64,000 nucleotides of DNA from Epithemia pelagica (taxonomy: Eukaryota > Bacillariophyta > Bacillariophyceae > Surirellales > Surirellaceae), in NCBI GenBank assembly GCA_946965045.2, contig OX337239.1:744001-808000 (forward strand), read 5' to 3'. The translations under genes and the position numbers were made by a program. This document shows, piece by piece, positions 1 through 10,651 of this stretch. A model generated the notes under the pieces. The model worked only from the letters and a program-made list of their open reading frames with translations, had not been told where the DNA came from and made no database searches. Position 1 is the stretch's first letter. Every line of letters starts with the position of its first letter.

Positions 1-345
1 AAACTCATTTGGATTTCCACCTACATGTTGGTGGGAACGGCCAAGGGTTGTTCGTCCGTCGGACAGGCCGGAAAAGAGTATGGCGATGTGGTGGAACAAG
101 TGGTACAAGAATTGGTCACAGCCTCGAGTCAAGCGGAAACGCCTCCCGTCGTGTTTGAATCCGGAACTCTGCAACGATTGCAAGCCTATACCGACGTGGT
201 GACTGATTTTCCCTGTGCGGTCAAGGAATTTGAATGGCGAAATCAATTCTTTTATCATTTGGGTCAAGGCACAGCCTGTCCCACACACAATGCTCTTTTG
301 CAAGACTGTGCCGCACAAGGCAAATTGGGGTTTGAGTTGCCATGA
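1..345 (+). CDS. 3' end of a gene cut by the window edge; possibly a PanE/ApbA-type (ketopantoate reductase-like) protein
   Basis: An open frame enters from the left edge and ends at a TGA near 345, leaving about 114 C-terminal residues. The fragment is predominantly helical in character and contains EFEWRNQFFYHLG near its end, which resembles the C-terminal helical domain of plant/algal ketopantoate-reductase-like proteins. That similarity is from memory and is weak. The N-terminal NAD(P)-binding half, which would decide the family, lies outside the window. No intron signal is visible in the part seen. It is convergent with the peptidase-like gene downstream. Confidence 0.4.
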   Translation, partial: KLIWISTYMLVGTAKGCSSVGQAGKEYGDVVEQVVQELVTASSQAETPPVVFESGTLQRLQAYTDVVTDFPCAVKEFEWRNQFFYHLGQGTACPTHNALLQDCAAQGKLGFELP

Positions 346-885
346 CGCGACGGACGGTGGTGAAAATCAAACCGTGACAGACAGATTAGAAACAAATTCT
401 ATGCATTAGGCTATTGGCTTGCTTTCGAGGTAGAATCGTAGTGACGAGAGGCAACTTTGACAATAACGAAACAGTCCAGAGCGTTGCAACGAATCCTGTT
501 TGCGGCTCGTTTCATTGTTACTTGTGTCCAAGCGATGTGATGATTCCTTGTTACTCCTCGTTTCATTGTCACTCTTGTTCTCTATTCCCACAGATGTGCT
601 GTAAAGCTTTTGTGATGAACAACCAACATGTCGTGTGAATGACACGCGAACAATCTTGTATCTCAGGTAGACGACTGTATGCACGTTGAAAATTGGAGTC
701 ACCGTGCTTCGATCATGGCTCTGCCATGCCTTTGCGGCTGTGGGACAACGATGACGACAAGATGATGATGAAAGTATGGCACTAGTCGTTTTATTGTGGC
801 AATCATACTACTTATTGGAATTGGAAAGGGCGTAAGAAATACCCACGACAATAAGGCGCCCAGAAACAAAGACCATGGGTCAAAT
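346..885. other. Intergenic stretch, no supported gene
   Basis: Only short overlapping open frames on both strands, with no recognisable domain. It separates two convergent 3' ends and probably holds both 3' UTRs. A loose repeat of CTCGTTTCATTGT occurs near 508-520 and 557-569. Confidence 0.5.
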
Positions 886-2304
886 CTATCCAAAAGTTGT
901 AATGTGATACACTGCATCAGGGTCAATGCGCACCCAAAGATCCGGGTCAAAAATGCCGCGGTTATGGTTTTCTTTTTCAAGTTCACTGCCTGCGGTATCA
1001 GCGTGCTTTAAACTCTGCTCGACGAGTTCAACTTCAATCTCTTCCGAAGAACCTTTTTTACATGGACTTCCACTCTGGACAAAAACCGGGACAACATCGT
1101 CGTGTCCAAGGTCAAACGTTTGAAACTTTAGATTGTTCTCGATCACAGTCCCAAACCGAACCTTCATGGATCGAAGCAAATCAAGACCAACAATCACCAA
1201 GGGTTTCTTCATCAAGGAGTTTTGGACAAGGAAAGACACCCCTCCCATTTTGCTGTCGTTGGTGCGGTGAACGCCCACAATGAGGAGCGATGGTTCTCGA
1301 CCTTGTAATCAGGGGGGAGGTCGGCTCTCCAATCCCCCTCGAAAACCAACGTAGTATCGTCACAAAACTTTGGGAAGACACAGAAGTCATGGATCATGAT
1401 ACTGCCAAACTTTCGGAGATGGAATTTGGCGGTCTCAAAAACGCGGTCAGGATCAAGTTCAGAGCCAAACATGTAGATTTCAAACGTGAATACGCGGCGG
1501 CCAGGGTTCATGGGCTTGAGAAGCCTAGTGACCATTTTGGGGGGATATTCGCCAGCATCCAAGAAGATATTTTTAAAAACTTCTTGGTCAGAGAACATTT
1601 CGCGCATGTAGCGGCTTATGTTGATGGCGTAGGAACCAAACGCCGCTGCAAGGTTTACATCATCATTTTTGGTCCCGTTTTCCATCTTTTGCTTGTAAAG
1701 AAGACACAGCGACCCGCAAACGGCCCAACAGAGGCGTGAGCTGCACTCTTGGGTCCAGTACAGCATATTTTCCACGCGGTGAAACTCTTCTGGGTGGTTG
1801 AAAATCGTTGGCCCACTCTGGTCCTCGGCAAACTCAGGAAAGGCCCTCAGCATTTCCTGTAGAGGGTCACAAACTTTGGCACTGTATTCATCAGTACTTT
1901 TGATCACGCGATCCCCTCCTTTCCGGATGTACGCATCCAAGCGACCAGCGCGGTGTTGTCTCGTCAAAAAGTTCCCCCACCAATCGGGTGATAGTGTGTG
2001 GGTCGTTGGCAAAGTGTTGGCGCAACAATATGTCCTGGTTGCGTGCGATGAGAAACGCCAATTTGATGAACTGTGTTTTTTCATTCTGAATGGTGATCGA
2101 ATCAAGACCACATTCTTCCAACAACGAATTTCCACGCCCAACCACTTCCGAAACCTGGAGGCGATCCCCATTTTTCAGCGGAGAGAATCCGTTTCGTTCC
2201 AAAAAGTCCGCAAGCGACTTCCCGGACTGAGGAGTGGAGATGGCTGAGCCCGACGAGCCGCTCCCGCTTGAATCAGTGTGGACAACAGGAGGAACTTTGT
2301 TCAT
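886..2304 (-). pseudogene. Papain-like (C1-type) cysteine peptidase, interrupted by two frameshifts
   Basis: Three overlapping minus-strand frames give one continuous protein of about 470 residues: 2304 to about 1955, about 1955 to about 1290, and about 1285 to 886. The overlaps leave no room for introns, so each junction behaves as a one-base indel. The middle part contains QECSSRLCWAVCGSL (Cys codon near 1728), which matches the papain oxyanion Gln plus catalytic Cys-Trp pattern. The last part contains HRSxIVGVHR followed by FLVQNS, matching the catalytic His and Asn of the papain fold (Asn-Ser-Trp with Trp replaced by Leu). The second break falls right after the catalytic His. The N-terminus is Ser/Gly-rich with no clear signal peptide. 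The putative ATG at 2304 overlaps the stop codon of the upstream transporter. Sequencing error is an alternative to true pseudogenisation, because all three frames keep protein-like composition. Confidence 0.55.
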
Positions 2305-4906
2305 GATTTTCTTTCTTGTTGTTCCTGTTCATTTTCTTGGTTCAGAGTTGTCCCTGTCGGATTTGTCATGTGATTGTTGTCCAACAGCACGTAGGTGACG
2401 AGAGAAATCATGGAGGTGAGGGCACATGCGGTGGTAATTTGAAAAGTGGGAATCCAGGACAAGGGATTACTCTTGTCTGGTATTCCCATGACATATCGAT
2501 TGAACCAGGCCAAGAGAGCAAATCCACCCATGTCAAACAAATCGGCAATGGTGGCCGAACATTCGGTACCACCCCGTTGCAAGGCATACAACGAGGGAGG
2601 GACTATAGAATCATGATAGACACCGCCGCAGCAGCAGCAGAGGTGTAACCACAATCAAAATCAATCGAAAGCAGTACACAAGAACACGAAACGAACCAAT
2701 CAAAGTGGTATATGGAAAACAAACGTGAGACAACCACAATGGCTCCACCGTCACCACCACAGACCGACACAAACGTACTGTAAAATGGAATGGCCATGGC
2801 CGCTCCCCACACCAAAAAGGCCAGTGCGGCCAGGGATGGACTCAGGGTCAACCACGGCAGTCGTGGTGAGGCGTGGGCCCAATGAATGGCCGATGCGGCA
2901 GTCGCACTCGACAAGAGGAACAATAACACTGCCACATGCCGATACGTGCGGGTGGTCCACCATTTCGGAATGGTGGTGGTGGTGGTGTTCTGGTTGGTAC
3001 TGCCGTTGGTGAGAGTGGCCGGATGGGAGGCATGTGGTGGTCGGTCATGGTCATCATTCTCATTACCATCCTCGTGGGGACGAGCCAGGGTGGCATAGGG
3101 TTGTGCTCCGAGCCAGACGGCCAGCAAACATCCCGTGGCATAGAGCGATCCGGCTTGGGCACCTACCGCCGACGAGGTTTGATAGAGTTGACACAGGACG
3201 GTCGGAACAAACAATAACATGGAGGCAAAGACCATGAGGACCGATCGATTGATGAATTGCAACCAAAAGTCGACCGTTTGGGCTTGTCCCCACGCAATGG
3301 ACCACGTGCGTTGCAAAGAGGACCACAAGGATGAGAAGGACGGACCGACAGGTTTCGTTTGGATGGGTGTCTTGTTGTTGCTGCTGTTGTTGTTGGACTC
3401 CGGTGTTAATGGCGTCGTAGTCATAGTAGTCAATGTCCTTGTAAGTCGATGATTGTGATGTTTACAAAATAGAGAAAGCAGTATCAAGGGAATCCATTGA
3501 ATGACACTGCAAAGGGCAAAAATGCGTCGCCAGGCCTGATCCTGCCAACACGATGGGAACCATTGCGTCGTCCACTTGTTATTGAAGGAGGATTGTGGTT
3601 GCTGTAGCAATTGGGCAAAGACGGCAAAGGCGACGGCATTGCCCGCTCGTGCTCCCATGGCCAATTGTCCAATGCGCGCTCCCCATTGCTGCGGTGCAAA
3701 GTATTGATGAATGGCATGAATGCAAGCGGGCCAACCGGCGGAAAAGAAGAAGTCAATGGCAATATAGGCTCGACCAAAGGTGGTAAAGCGAGTCGTGACG
3801 GACAAGACGAGAAACAAACTGGACAAGAGGGTCAAGAGACTGGTCAAGGCCCAGCTGCCACCGACTGCATCAATCAAGGGTCCCAACACAAGTTTGCCCA
3901 CCGCAATGGCAATGGTAGACCAGGTCACCATTTGTTGCAAACTCGTGGTCGGATCTTGACCGGGAGCAAACGTCAAGGAAGAGGAGGACGAACTGCCACT
4001 ACTACTAGTGCTAGTACTCAGGAGCATGGGCAACACCGTCGGCAAGGCACATTTGGCACCCATGATGGTAAAGTACGACAAGGCCAAGGTGAAAGCAATC
4101 ATGCCTTGTCGTCGTCCTCCTCGTTGTCGTCCGGAGTGGGATTGGGAGTGTGGTTCTGATGATGGTTCTCCCAATTCACCTCCTCCACGAGGAACCAGGG
4201 GTTGGTCCTTCTTGTTTTTGTGGTTGTTGTTCTCCTCGTTGTGACGGCTGTCCTCCTCCCAGTCCCTCTTGGTATTCCACACAGCCGTCGTGGTTCTGGT
4301 TCTGGTCCTCCCAGGAGGAAGAGAAGAAACAGGACCTCTCGTGGTGCAACAACGACGACGGTACCAACCATCATCATCATTATTACTGGTTCGTTGGGAC
4401 GAGCCCCATGGGAGTGATACTGAGGATACGGAGGAGGAGAGTCGTTGTGGTTGGGGAGGATGAGCCACGACCCCTACCATGGCGTGGACCATGAATCGCC
4501 GGCTGGACCAGGAGGATACCAACAACAGCGACCTGCCACCACCATCATAATCATCAGGACTCCACAATAACACGACGACGACAAGTAGTAGTAGTAGTAT
4601 CCTCCTTATCATGAGGATGAAATGGAGTCGAGTGTAGTACGAGTGACGCCTCTTCTTCCTGATTCTCTGCTGTTTTGGATCGTTGGTGGTTTGAGTTGGT
4701 TTCTGGTGGTCCTCGTCCGGGTCGTGTCGGATTCGGTGTGGTTGTGTGGGTGACCGAACGAATTGTTGTCGGCCTTGGTGGTGGTGGTGGTGTTGTCTCG
4801 GTGGTGGACGTTGCCACCAAGACACCAACGACGACGACAAGTGTCTAGACTCGCCGACGTTGCCTGTTTCGTGTTCTTTTTCGATGGGATCCTGCTGCAG
4901 GACCAT
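2301..4906 (-). CDS. Major facilitator superfamily transporter (phosphate/sugar-phosphate antiporter-like), two exons
   Basis: Exon 1 runs 4906-2779 and exon 2 2602-2301. The intron 2778-2603 (176 nt) has a GTACGT donor and TATAG acceptor, and splicing restores the MFS run AIPFYIPPSLYALQRGG followed by TECSATIADLFDMGGF. The spliced protein is 809 aa. Residues 1-270 are a hydrophilic His/Arg/Ser-rich leader containing one strong hydrophobic stretch (RRILLLLLVVVVLLW), which may be a targeting segment. The MFS core starts near GMIAFTLALSYFTIMGAKCALPTVLPMLL and has the family features: a motif-A-like GPLIDAVGG loop, FFFSAGWPACIHAIHQYF in the fourth to fifth helix region, and a long polar loop after helix 6. 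Late GG-x-C-S-A-T resembles OPA/PHT4 anion:phosphate antiporters. The substrate is not determinable. An internal start near IRRILLLLL is possible. Confidence 0.8.
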
Positions 4907-5466
4907 GATGATATGGATAATAATGATTGGATAGGTCTCTCTCTCTCTCTCTCTCTCTTGCTCCAGAGAATGGATTGTTCTTCCTGGAATCTCGGCTGTT
5001 GCTGGGTTACAGAGAAAGAGAGAATCGCTGGTGTCGCTCTCTGGTTCATTTGGGATGGGAAAGCCAATAAAATCGATCTCAACGCATCTTGAGAGGCATG
5101 CAATTTATGCGCGATCCACATGGTCCCGTCGGGCATGCCATATATCCGCGACTGGAAGGATCCATTCGGTCCCAAAAAAAGATCCGCCTTTTTTTCGTGT
5201 ATCGACGACCGCCACTGATTGGTTCTTTCTTTGGGCGAACTACACATCGCACGAGACCTACTGGTAGAGGGTAAGAAGAGAGTTGTTGTGGAACCACCCC
5301 AGAGTCTCTCCTCCCACGGTGAGAAGCGAGAATCATGAACAAGACGCATCCTCCTGCTCCGACAACGACAAGAACAACCACAAAGAGAATGAAGTAATCT
5401 AGTAATTCCAAAAGAGCTACGATATACAGACTACGACCGACAGCCACGAACCACAGCAACGACACA
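4907..5466. promoter_or_regulatory. Divergent intergenic region between transporter and tRNase Z
   Basis: 560 bp between two divergent start codons, so it must hold both promoters and 5' UTRs. A pure CT dinucleotide tract lies on the transporter side. No canonical TATA box could be assigned with confidence. Confidence 0.4.
4936..4958. repeat. (CT)n microsatellite
   Basis: Uninterrupted CT dinucleotides about 30 bp upstream of the transporter ATG (GA repeat in the sense of that transcript), so probably in its 5' UTR or core promoter. Confidence 0.9.
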
Positions 5467-8400
5467 ATGTTGTCGCTGCGATGGAACTGGTCCTCCAGTA
5501 TTGGGTGGTCGAATCATTCTCGTCCAAGACCCGTCGTCCTGAAAGGTGGTACCTGGGGCAGAATCTTACCAAGCCGGTATTTTTCGTGTGTGTCGATACT
5601 GGCACATGGCGTCAGTGGTGAAACTGGCAGTCGCTGGTGGAAGCACCACAACAACAAGAACAAGAAAACGAGGACGATACTCGGTTGGCAATCGTCTTGT
5701 TGTTCGGCGTTTTCCACATCAACAAGATCGATAAAGCCCACCTCGTTGTTGACAACGTGTCAGGTCCTTGTGTTGACGACCCACACCATGGATTCGTCAC
5801 CGTCCATTCTTATTGTGCCGGAATATTCGACCGACACGACGATACGACGACGAAAACACAAACACCACACTCGTGTACCTCCCCAACTTCCCGTCCGCAA
5901 TCTCATCTTGGTTGATTGTGGAGAAGGCATTCCCCAACATGGATTGCAAAACACACCCGACGGCAAACCCGTCACATATCATCCTCCTCCGGATTCCTCC
6001 GCCTCCATCCAGGAGGAATCCACCACCAGCACGACGCCACGTCTCACCACACCCAAGTTTCATCCGTTGAAACTCCATGCCCTGTGTTGTACCACCTTGC
6101 GTCATGCTTCGGTCGGGGGGATTCCCTCCTTGTTGCTCCGAATGGCCGAAGTCCAACACCAACGAAGCTTCAACGTTGCGGCCGCGGCACGAGCCGTGCC
6201 GGGACGACCATCCTTGTCGTCGATGGAGGATGCAGTGTCTGTACCCAATGGGAACAACCACAAGAATCACAAGAACATCAATCCGAACAACACCCTGTAC
6301 TGGATTGGACCCGTCGGTTTGCAAGCTCATGTGCATGCCTTGGACAAGCTCTTTTCCTTGAAACGATTGCAAACGGGACGACGACAAGAACTTCAACCAC
6401 CACCACCACCACAAGAGCAGCACAGTACAAACCACCACCACCACCACGTTCCACCACCACCCCCTCCCTGGACACTCCAGGTCCAGGAATCCCCTCGGCA
6501 GGCGTCCACCGTGTCGTCCACCACCACGACTTTGGTTCCACCCCAAAGGAGGAGCTGGACTCGAGTCGTCCCTTCCGATCCACAGTCGGATTCGTCGTCT
6601 TCGTCTTTTCCAGTCGAAGAACAACAAGCACCATCAGCACATCCCTTGACCATTCAAACCCTCGCCGTTCCTTCTTCAGGTCCATCTTCCTCGTCCCCTG
6701 TTTCACGATCCAACCGGACCCAAAGGTTGCCACTCCAACAACAAGAGCAACTACAACAACAACAAGAACAAGAACAACCGCAACACCAAGAACAGGAACA
6801 ACAGTGGCTGGTTTCGTACTTGTTTACCTCTCCTCCCCTGCCCGGAAAATTTGTCGTGGAACGAGCCCAAGCCCTCCAGGTTCCACCGGGACGTCTTTAC
6901 GGTAAATTGCAACGAGGAGAATCCGTCACCTTTGAACTAGGTACTAAACCGAATAATAATACCAAGACAAGGACGAAACGGAAAACAATGGAGAAACAAG
7001 CACCCCCAATGCCATGTACCACAAACGACGACAACAACCACAACGAGAACAAGGTTGGGACGAAAGCATCTCCACCAACAGCAACAACACCCGAACAACG
7101 GACGGTTCACAGTCATCAAGTCATGGATCCACCCAAACCTGGTATTGGAATTCTCGTCTTACGATTGCCTCTTCATGTCCACGAGTTGGATCGATTCTAT
7201 CAAGAGTATTGTACCCACACGGCCTTGTCCCATGCCTTGCAGCAGCAGCCAGTGTCCGACAATGAGGAGAAGGAGGGGAATCCTCTGTTGCCGCACCAAC
7301 CCAACCAGCCACCCACGAGTCGTTTGGATCTGGTGATTTGTCTGGCCCATTCGGCCGTGTACTATCATGAAACCAGTGTGGAATGGAGAAGACAATTGAC
7401 TCACGTATTGCAACAGCAACAGCAGCAACAACAACAGCCGGATCCGCAACCATGTAGTACCACTTCTCCTTCCGACAACACTTATGATACACCTAGGAAT
7501 GACAGCAGCAAGAACCATACAAGTGACTCGTCGTCGTTTGAAGCTCCCCAACATGTTTGGATCAATTTGGACAATCCACACCACTCTGTTTCGAATAGGG
7601 GTCAGCAAGACACCAATGTTGCGTTGGCCACTCCCCAATGGGAATCGGGTCAATCCTCCTATTTACGATCCATTCTCTGTCCCTCCGTCTACAAGAGTTT
7701 GTGGCCATCCTCGCAAGCAACAGACAAGACAGTTCCTGCACCACCCGATCCTGCGTCTCTGGCCGCCAGTGGATCTCGCACCACAAGCACAAGCACAAGC
7801 ACACAAAGCGTCATTACCCCGGTGGAGGCTGTTCCGGGAATGACGTTTCAAATTTTTCCACGCAACAAACAAGGCTTTGTCACTTCTCATCACAGGCCAA
7901 CCAAGGACACAACCCAACAGCCACCCATTCATCCCTACAACGACCCGGAACTGGCAAGTCGTTGGAGGATGGAGCGACAAAGATTACAGGAATGGGTTGT
8001 GGCATCTGGTGCCATGGAAGCGGTTCGTCCAATCATACAACAACAACAACAGCAACAGTCACGACCCGAACATTCAACACGCTTGATCCAGAATTTCCCA
8101 TCGTGGAGACTGGCAAGGGGTACGCCGGATCTTTTGGGAAGTCGACTCATTTTTACCGGCACGGGGAGTGGATTTCCCTGCAGACATCGTTCCTCGGCGG
8201 GAATCGTCCTGGAATCCACATGGGCGAGTAGTGTTCCCCACCAGAGACCTTGGCAACAGTCACCACCATCACCACAACAACAACAAAAGCAACGACGATC
8301 CATGTTGCTTTTGGATATTGGAGAAGGAACGATTGGTCGTTTGTTGCGTACCTTGGACCATGACGGCCATGCTGGTGACGCATTGTCACAGGATCAAATT

Positions 8401-9216
8401 CTCAACGATATCAAGGCTGTTTGGATATCGCACTTTCATGCCGATCATTATTTAGGACTGTTGCGATTGTTGGAAGAACGTCCTCGATACTACAAACATG
8501 ACCAAAAATTCAACCAGGAGGACCGCCTCTTGGTGATTGCTCCTCCTCTCGTGTTGGAATTTTTACACAATCATGTCCAAGGGGTTCATCTATCCATGGC
8601 ACAGGCCTATCAGGGCATGGATTGTCGGGCGTTTGTCGACAAGAATTTCAACCAATACCATTACAGGAAGAATCAAAAGATATTTACCGCCTTTACGGGC
8701 CTGAAATCATGTACGGCGGTACAAGTTCACCATTGTCCCTATTCCTACGCGGTCATTGTGGAGGGGAGTGACTTTGGTCGACTCGTCTATTCTGGTGATT
8801 GTCGTCCTTCACCAACCTTGGTCTATCAAGCCCATGGAGCAGACCTGTTGATTCATGAGGCTACCGTGGAAGAGGGTCGAGAAGAAGACGCTATAAGAGC
8901 CAAACATTCGACGGTAGGAGAAGCTTTGGATGTGGCAGAACAAATGAATGCCAAAGCAGTCGTGCTGACGCATTTTTCGTCGCGGTATCCCAAGGTTCCA
9001 CCACCCATTCCTACTACTACGGGGAATGACAAGGATCATCCAAAGTATCATCATCATCATCAGAGACCCATTATTTGTGCCGCAGATTGCATGATCTTGA
9101 CACCTCAAAATCTAGTCTTGGCATCCCAATTGACTCCTGCCCTCCGATTGTTGCATCCCAATGAAGATCCCGATGAGAATGAGGCTTTGATGGAAGAGGA
9201 ATCCTCGGTGGAATGA
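5467..9216 (+). CDS. Long-form tRNase Z (ELAC2-type), tRNA 3'-end endonuclease
   Basis: A single-exon ORF of 1249 aa. tRNase Z removes 3' trailers from precursor tRNAs before CCA addition; long forms act in nucleus, mitochondria or plastid. The catalytic half begins near residue 895 (LIFTGTGSGFPCRHRSSAG). It carries DIGEGT, the zinc motif HFHADH (residues 989-994), YSGDCRP (Asp about 1111), HEATVEE (His about 1130) and LTHFSSRYP (His about 1169), all standard for this metallo-beta-lactamase family. The N-terminal half has a degenerate MBL domain (LVDCGEGIPQHGLQ near 145, LYWIGPVGLQAHVHAL near 280), as in long tRNase Z. The length exceeds the usual 750-950 aa because of Gln, His, Pro and Ser-rich inserts, for example around 310-460 and 640-680. 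The basic Ser/Trp-rich N-terminus could be an organelle presequence. Confidence 0.93.
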   Translation: MLSLRWNWSSSIGWSNHSRPRPVVLKGGTWGRILPSRYFSCVSILAHGVSGETGSRWWKHHNNKNKKTRTILGWQSSCCSAFSTSTRSIKPTSLLTTCQVLVLTTHTMDSSPSILIVPEYSTDTTIRRRKHKHHTRVPPQLPVRNLILVDCGEGIPQHGLQNTPDGKPVTYHPPPDSSASIQEESTTSTTPRLTTPKFHPLKLHALCCTTLRHASVGGIPSLLLRMAEVQHQRSFNVAAAARAVPGRPSLSSMEDAVSVPNGNNHKNHKNINPNNTLYWIGPVGLQAHVHALDKLFSLKRLQTGRRQELQPPPPPQEQHSTNHHHHHVPPPPPPWTLQVQESPRQASTVSSTTTTLVPPQRRSWTRVVPSDPQSDSSSSSFPVEEQQAPSAHPLTIQTLAVPSSGPSSSSPVSRSNRTQRLPLQQQEQLQQQQEQEQPQHQEQEQQWLVSYLFTSPPLPGKFVVERAQALQVPPGRLYGKLQRGESVTFELGTKPNNNTKTRTKRKTMEKQAPPMPCTTNDDNNHNENKVGTKASPPTATTPEQRTVHSHQVMDPPKPGIGILVLRLPLHVHELDRFYQEYCTHTALSHALQQQPVSDNEEKEGNPLLPHQPNQPPTSRLDLVICLAHSAVYYHETSVEWRRQLTHVLQQQQQQQQQPDPQPCSTTSPSDNTYDTPRNDSSKNHTSDSSSFEAPQHVWINLDNPHHSVSNRGQQDTNVALATPQWESGQSSYLRSILCPSVYKSLWPSSQATDKTVPAPPDPASLAASGSRTTSTSTSTQSVITPVEAVPGMTFQIFPRNKQGFVTSHHRPTKDTTQQPPIHPYNDPELASRWRMERQRLQEWVVASGAMEAVRPIIQQQQQQQSRPEHSTRLIQNFPSWRLARGTPDLLGSRLIFTGTGSGFPCRHRSSAGIVLESTWASSVPHQRPWQQSPPSPQQQQKQRRSMLLLDIGEGTIGRLLRTLDHDGHAGDALSQDQILNDIKAVWISHFHADHYLGLLRLLEERPRYYKHDQKFNQEDRLLVIAPPLVLEFLHNHVQGVHLSMAQAYQGMDCRAFVDKNFNQYHYRKNQKIFTAFTGLKSCTAVQVHHCPYSYAVIVEGSDFGRLVYSGDCRPSPTLVYQAHGADLLIHEATVEEGREEDAIRAKHSTVGEALDVAEQMNAKAVVLTHFSSRYPKVPPPIPTTTGNDKDHPKYHHHHQRPIICAADCMILTPQNLVLASQLTPALRLLHPNEDPDENEALMEEESSVE

Positions 9217-9596
9217 TGAAAGGGCTACCAAACACACGACGACCGGGGCCGACTCTCTCTATGAAAAAGACATACTCGCTTCTGGGTGTGGGAATGTCAC
9301 ACAAAAACAAAAGGCCCACAGGGCCAGGTGAGGTTGTTTCTAGTAACGACAGCCAAACACCGTGGCTTTTTCGCTCTGGATGGTTCACTCAAGAAAAAAG
9401 TACTGGCGCGAGTGTTAAAAATGCCAGCCCCCACAAATGTTATTTACCAAGCTTTTCCGTGGTGGCGTGGAGCAAAGACTTGAGTGCTGGCTTTGGGTCC
9501 AAGACTTGTTGGTTTTGACTGCAATAAGCGTCCAGTTCGGTCGACACAAAGAGTAGCATTTTCTAAAGATACACTCTATTGTGTTGTTACACTAGG
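9217..9596. other. Intergenic, convergent 3' ends
   Basis: 380 bp between the stop of tRNase Z and the stop of the minus-strand gene at 9597. No gene, RNA or repeat could be supported. Confidence 0.5.
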
Positions 9597-10651
9597 TTAT
9601 TTCGTAGCTTCATCGGGCCAACTTTGGCAATCCGCGTTACTCCATGATTTGTCCAAGGATGACAAGGACGATGACAGCGATGTGGATGTAGACGTGGATG
9701 AGGAACAAGAGGAATCGAGGACAGAGGATCCTGTTGACCGTCGCCGCCGCCGTTGCCGTCCTTTGCTGTTGTTGGTAGTCTGCTGCTGTTGCTTCCATTG
9801 TTGAAATCGTTTCCGTTCTTGTCGTTGTTGCTTAGAGAGGAGGCACGAAAGAGAGTTGCGGAAACGCTTGGCCAGGCGTTCCACCGCTTCTTGAGCTGGT
9901 GCCAAGGCCAAGGTTTCTTCGGTGCGAAGCCGTTGCGCACGCGCAATATTGACGGGTTTGCACAATCGAACCAATTCCTGACGGGAGTATCCCACTTCTT
10001 GCAATCGCTTTTCTCGTACCAACGCCGAAAGGTACCGTACAAGGGGTGGTGATGGTACATGCTGGGAAGAGGAGGAGGACGAGGCTTGCTTGTGGTTGTT
10101 GGTCACGTACTGCAATGAAACTTGTTTGGCTTCTTGAAAGGTAATGGCATCCACAACCGTGACATGGACGCGCTCCCAATCAATCGTCAAGGGGATTCCA
10201 CAAGAACAGGCCGGATTGTCTCCCGCAATGATCTTGTGCTCATGAATTTCCGCAAAGCTGAATCGGACAGACCGTCGACGAGTCTCAGTTCCAGTACTGT
10301 CCTTCTCCTCCTCCTCCTCCTCCTCCTCTACAGTGGAATTCTCCGAGACGCCTTCCCGGTGGCAATTGGCACACCAGGAGGTGACTGTAGGGATGTAAGA
10401 GCAGAGGTAGTGGTACTGAGCTCACAAACCTCCTGCTCGGATTTTTGCTGCTCACACTCATCAATCCTCTCGTTCGTTAAACTTCCATGGTCTTTATCCT
10501 CGGACAACATTTCCCATCTGGACCCTGTTTCGCCATTGCACACCAATGATGCCTCTTTGCATGGCTTCATCACCAAACAACAAGGGTCATCATGAGGTGG
10601 GTCCCTCCTCTCGCGCTTGTCACTGTCATCCTGGTGCTGATTGCAACTCAT
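9597..10651 (-). CDS. Hypothetical protein with the stramenopile LGDNP-type motif; exon junction unresolved
   Basis: The minus-strand frame ending at 9597 is open back to about 10425. It reads CANCHREGVSENS, an acidic Glu run, then RRRSVRFSFAEIHEHKI followed by IAGDNPACSCGIPLTIDW. This matches a motif recurring in many diatom and oomycete proteins, of the form V-x-F-x-x-V-x-V-R-E-Y ... LGDNP-x-C-x-x-G-x-P-L-x-x-W, of unknown function. The rest is a coiled Gln/Arg-rich helix (ERLAKRFRNSLSCLLSKQQRQERKRF) and a Ser-rich tail. An upstream open frame in another register (10651-10328, ATG at 10651, start MSCNQHQDDSDKRERRD) is probably the 5' exon. I could not fix the splice sites, and a frameshift is also possible. 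Likely nuclear or cytosolic; no targeting signal. Confidence 0.55.

Noticed and set aside
2301-9216. Prokaryotic-style operon
   Set aside because: The ATGA overlap is isolated; neighbouring genes are divergent and carry spliceosomal introns.
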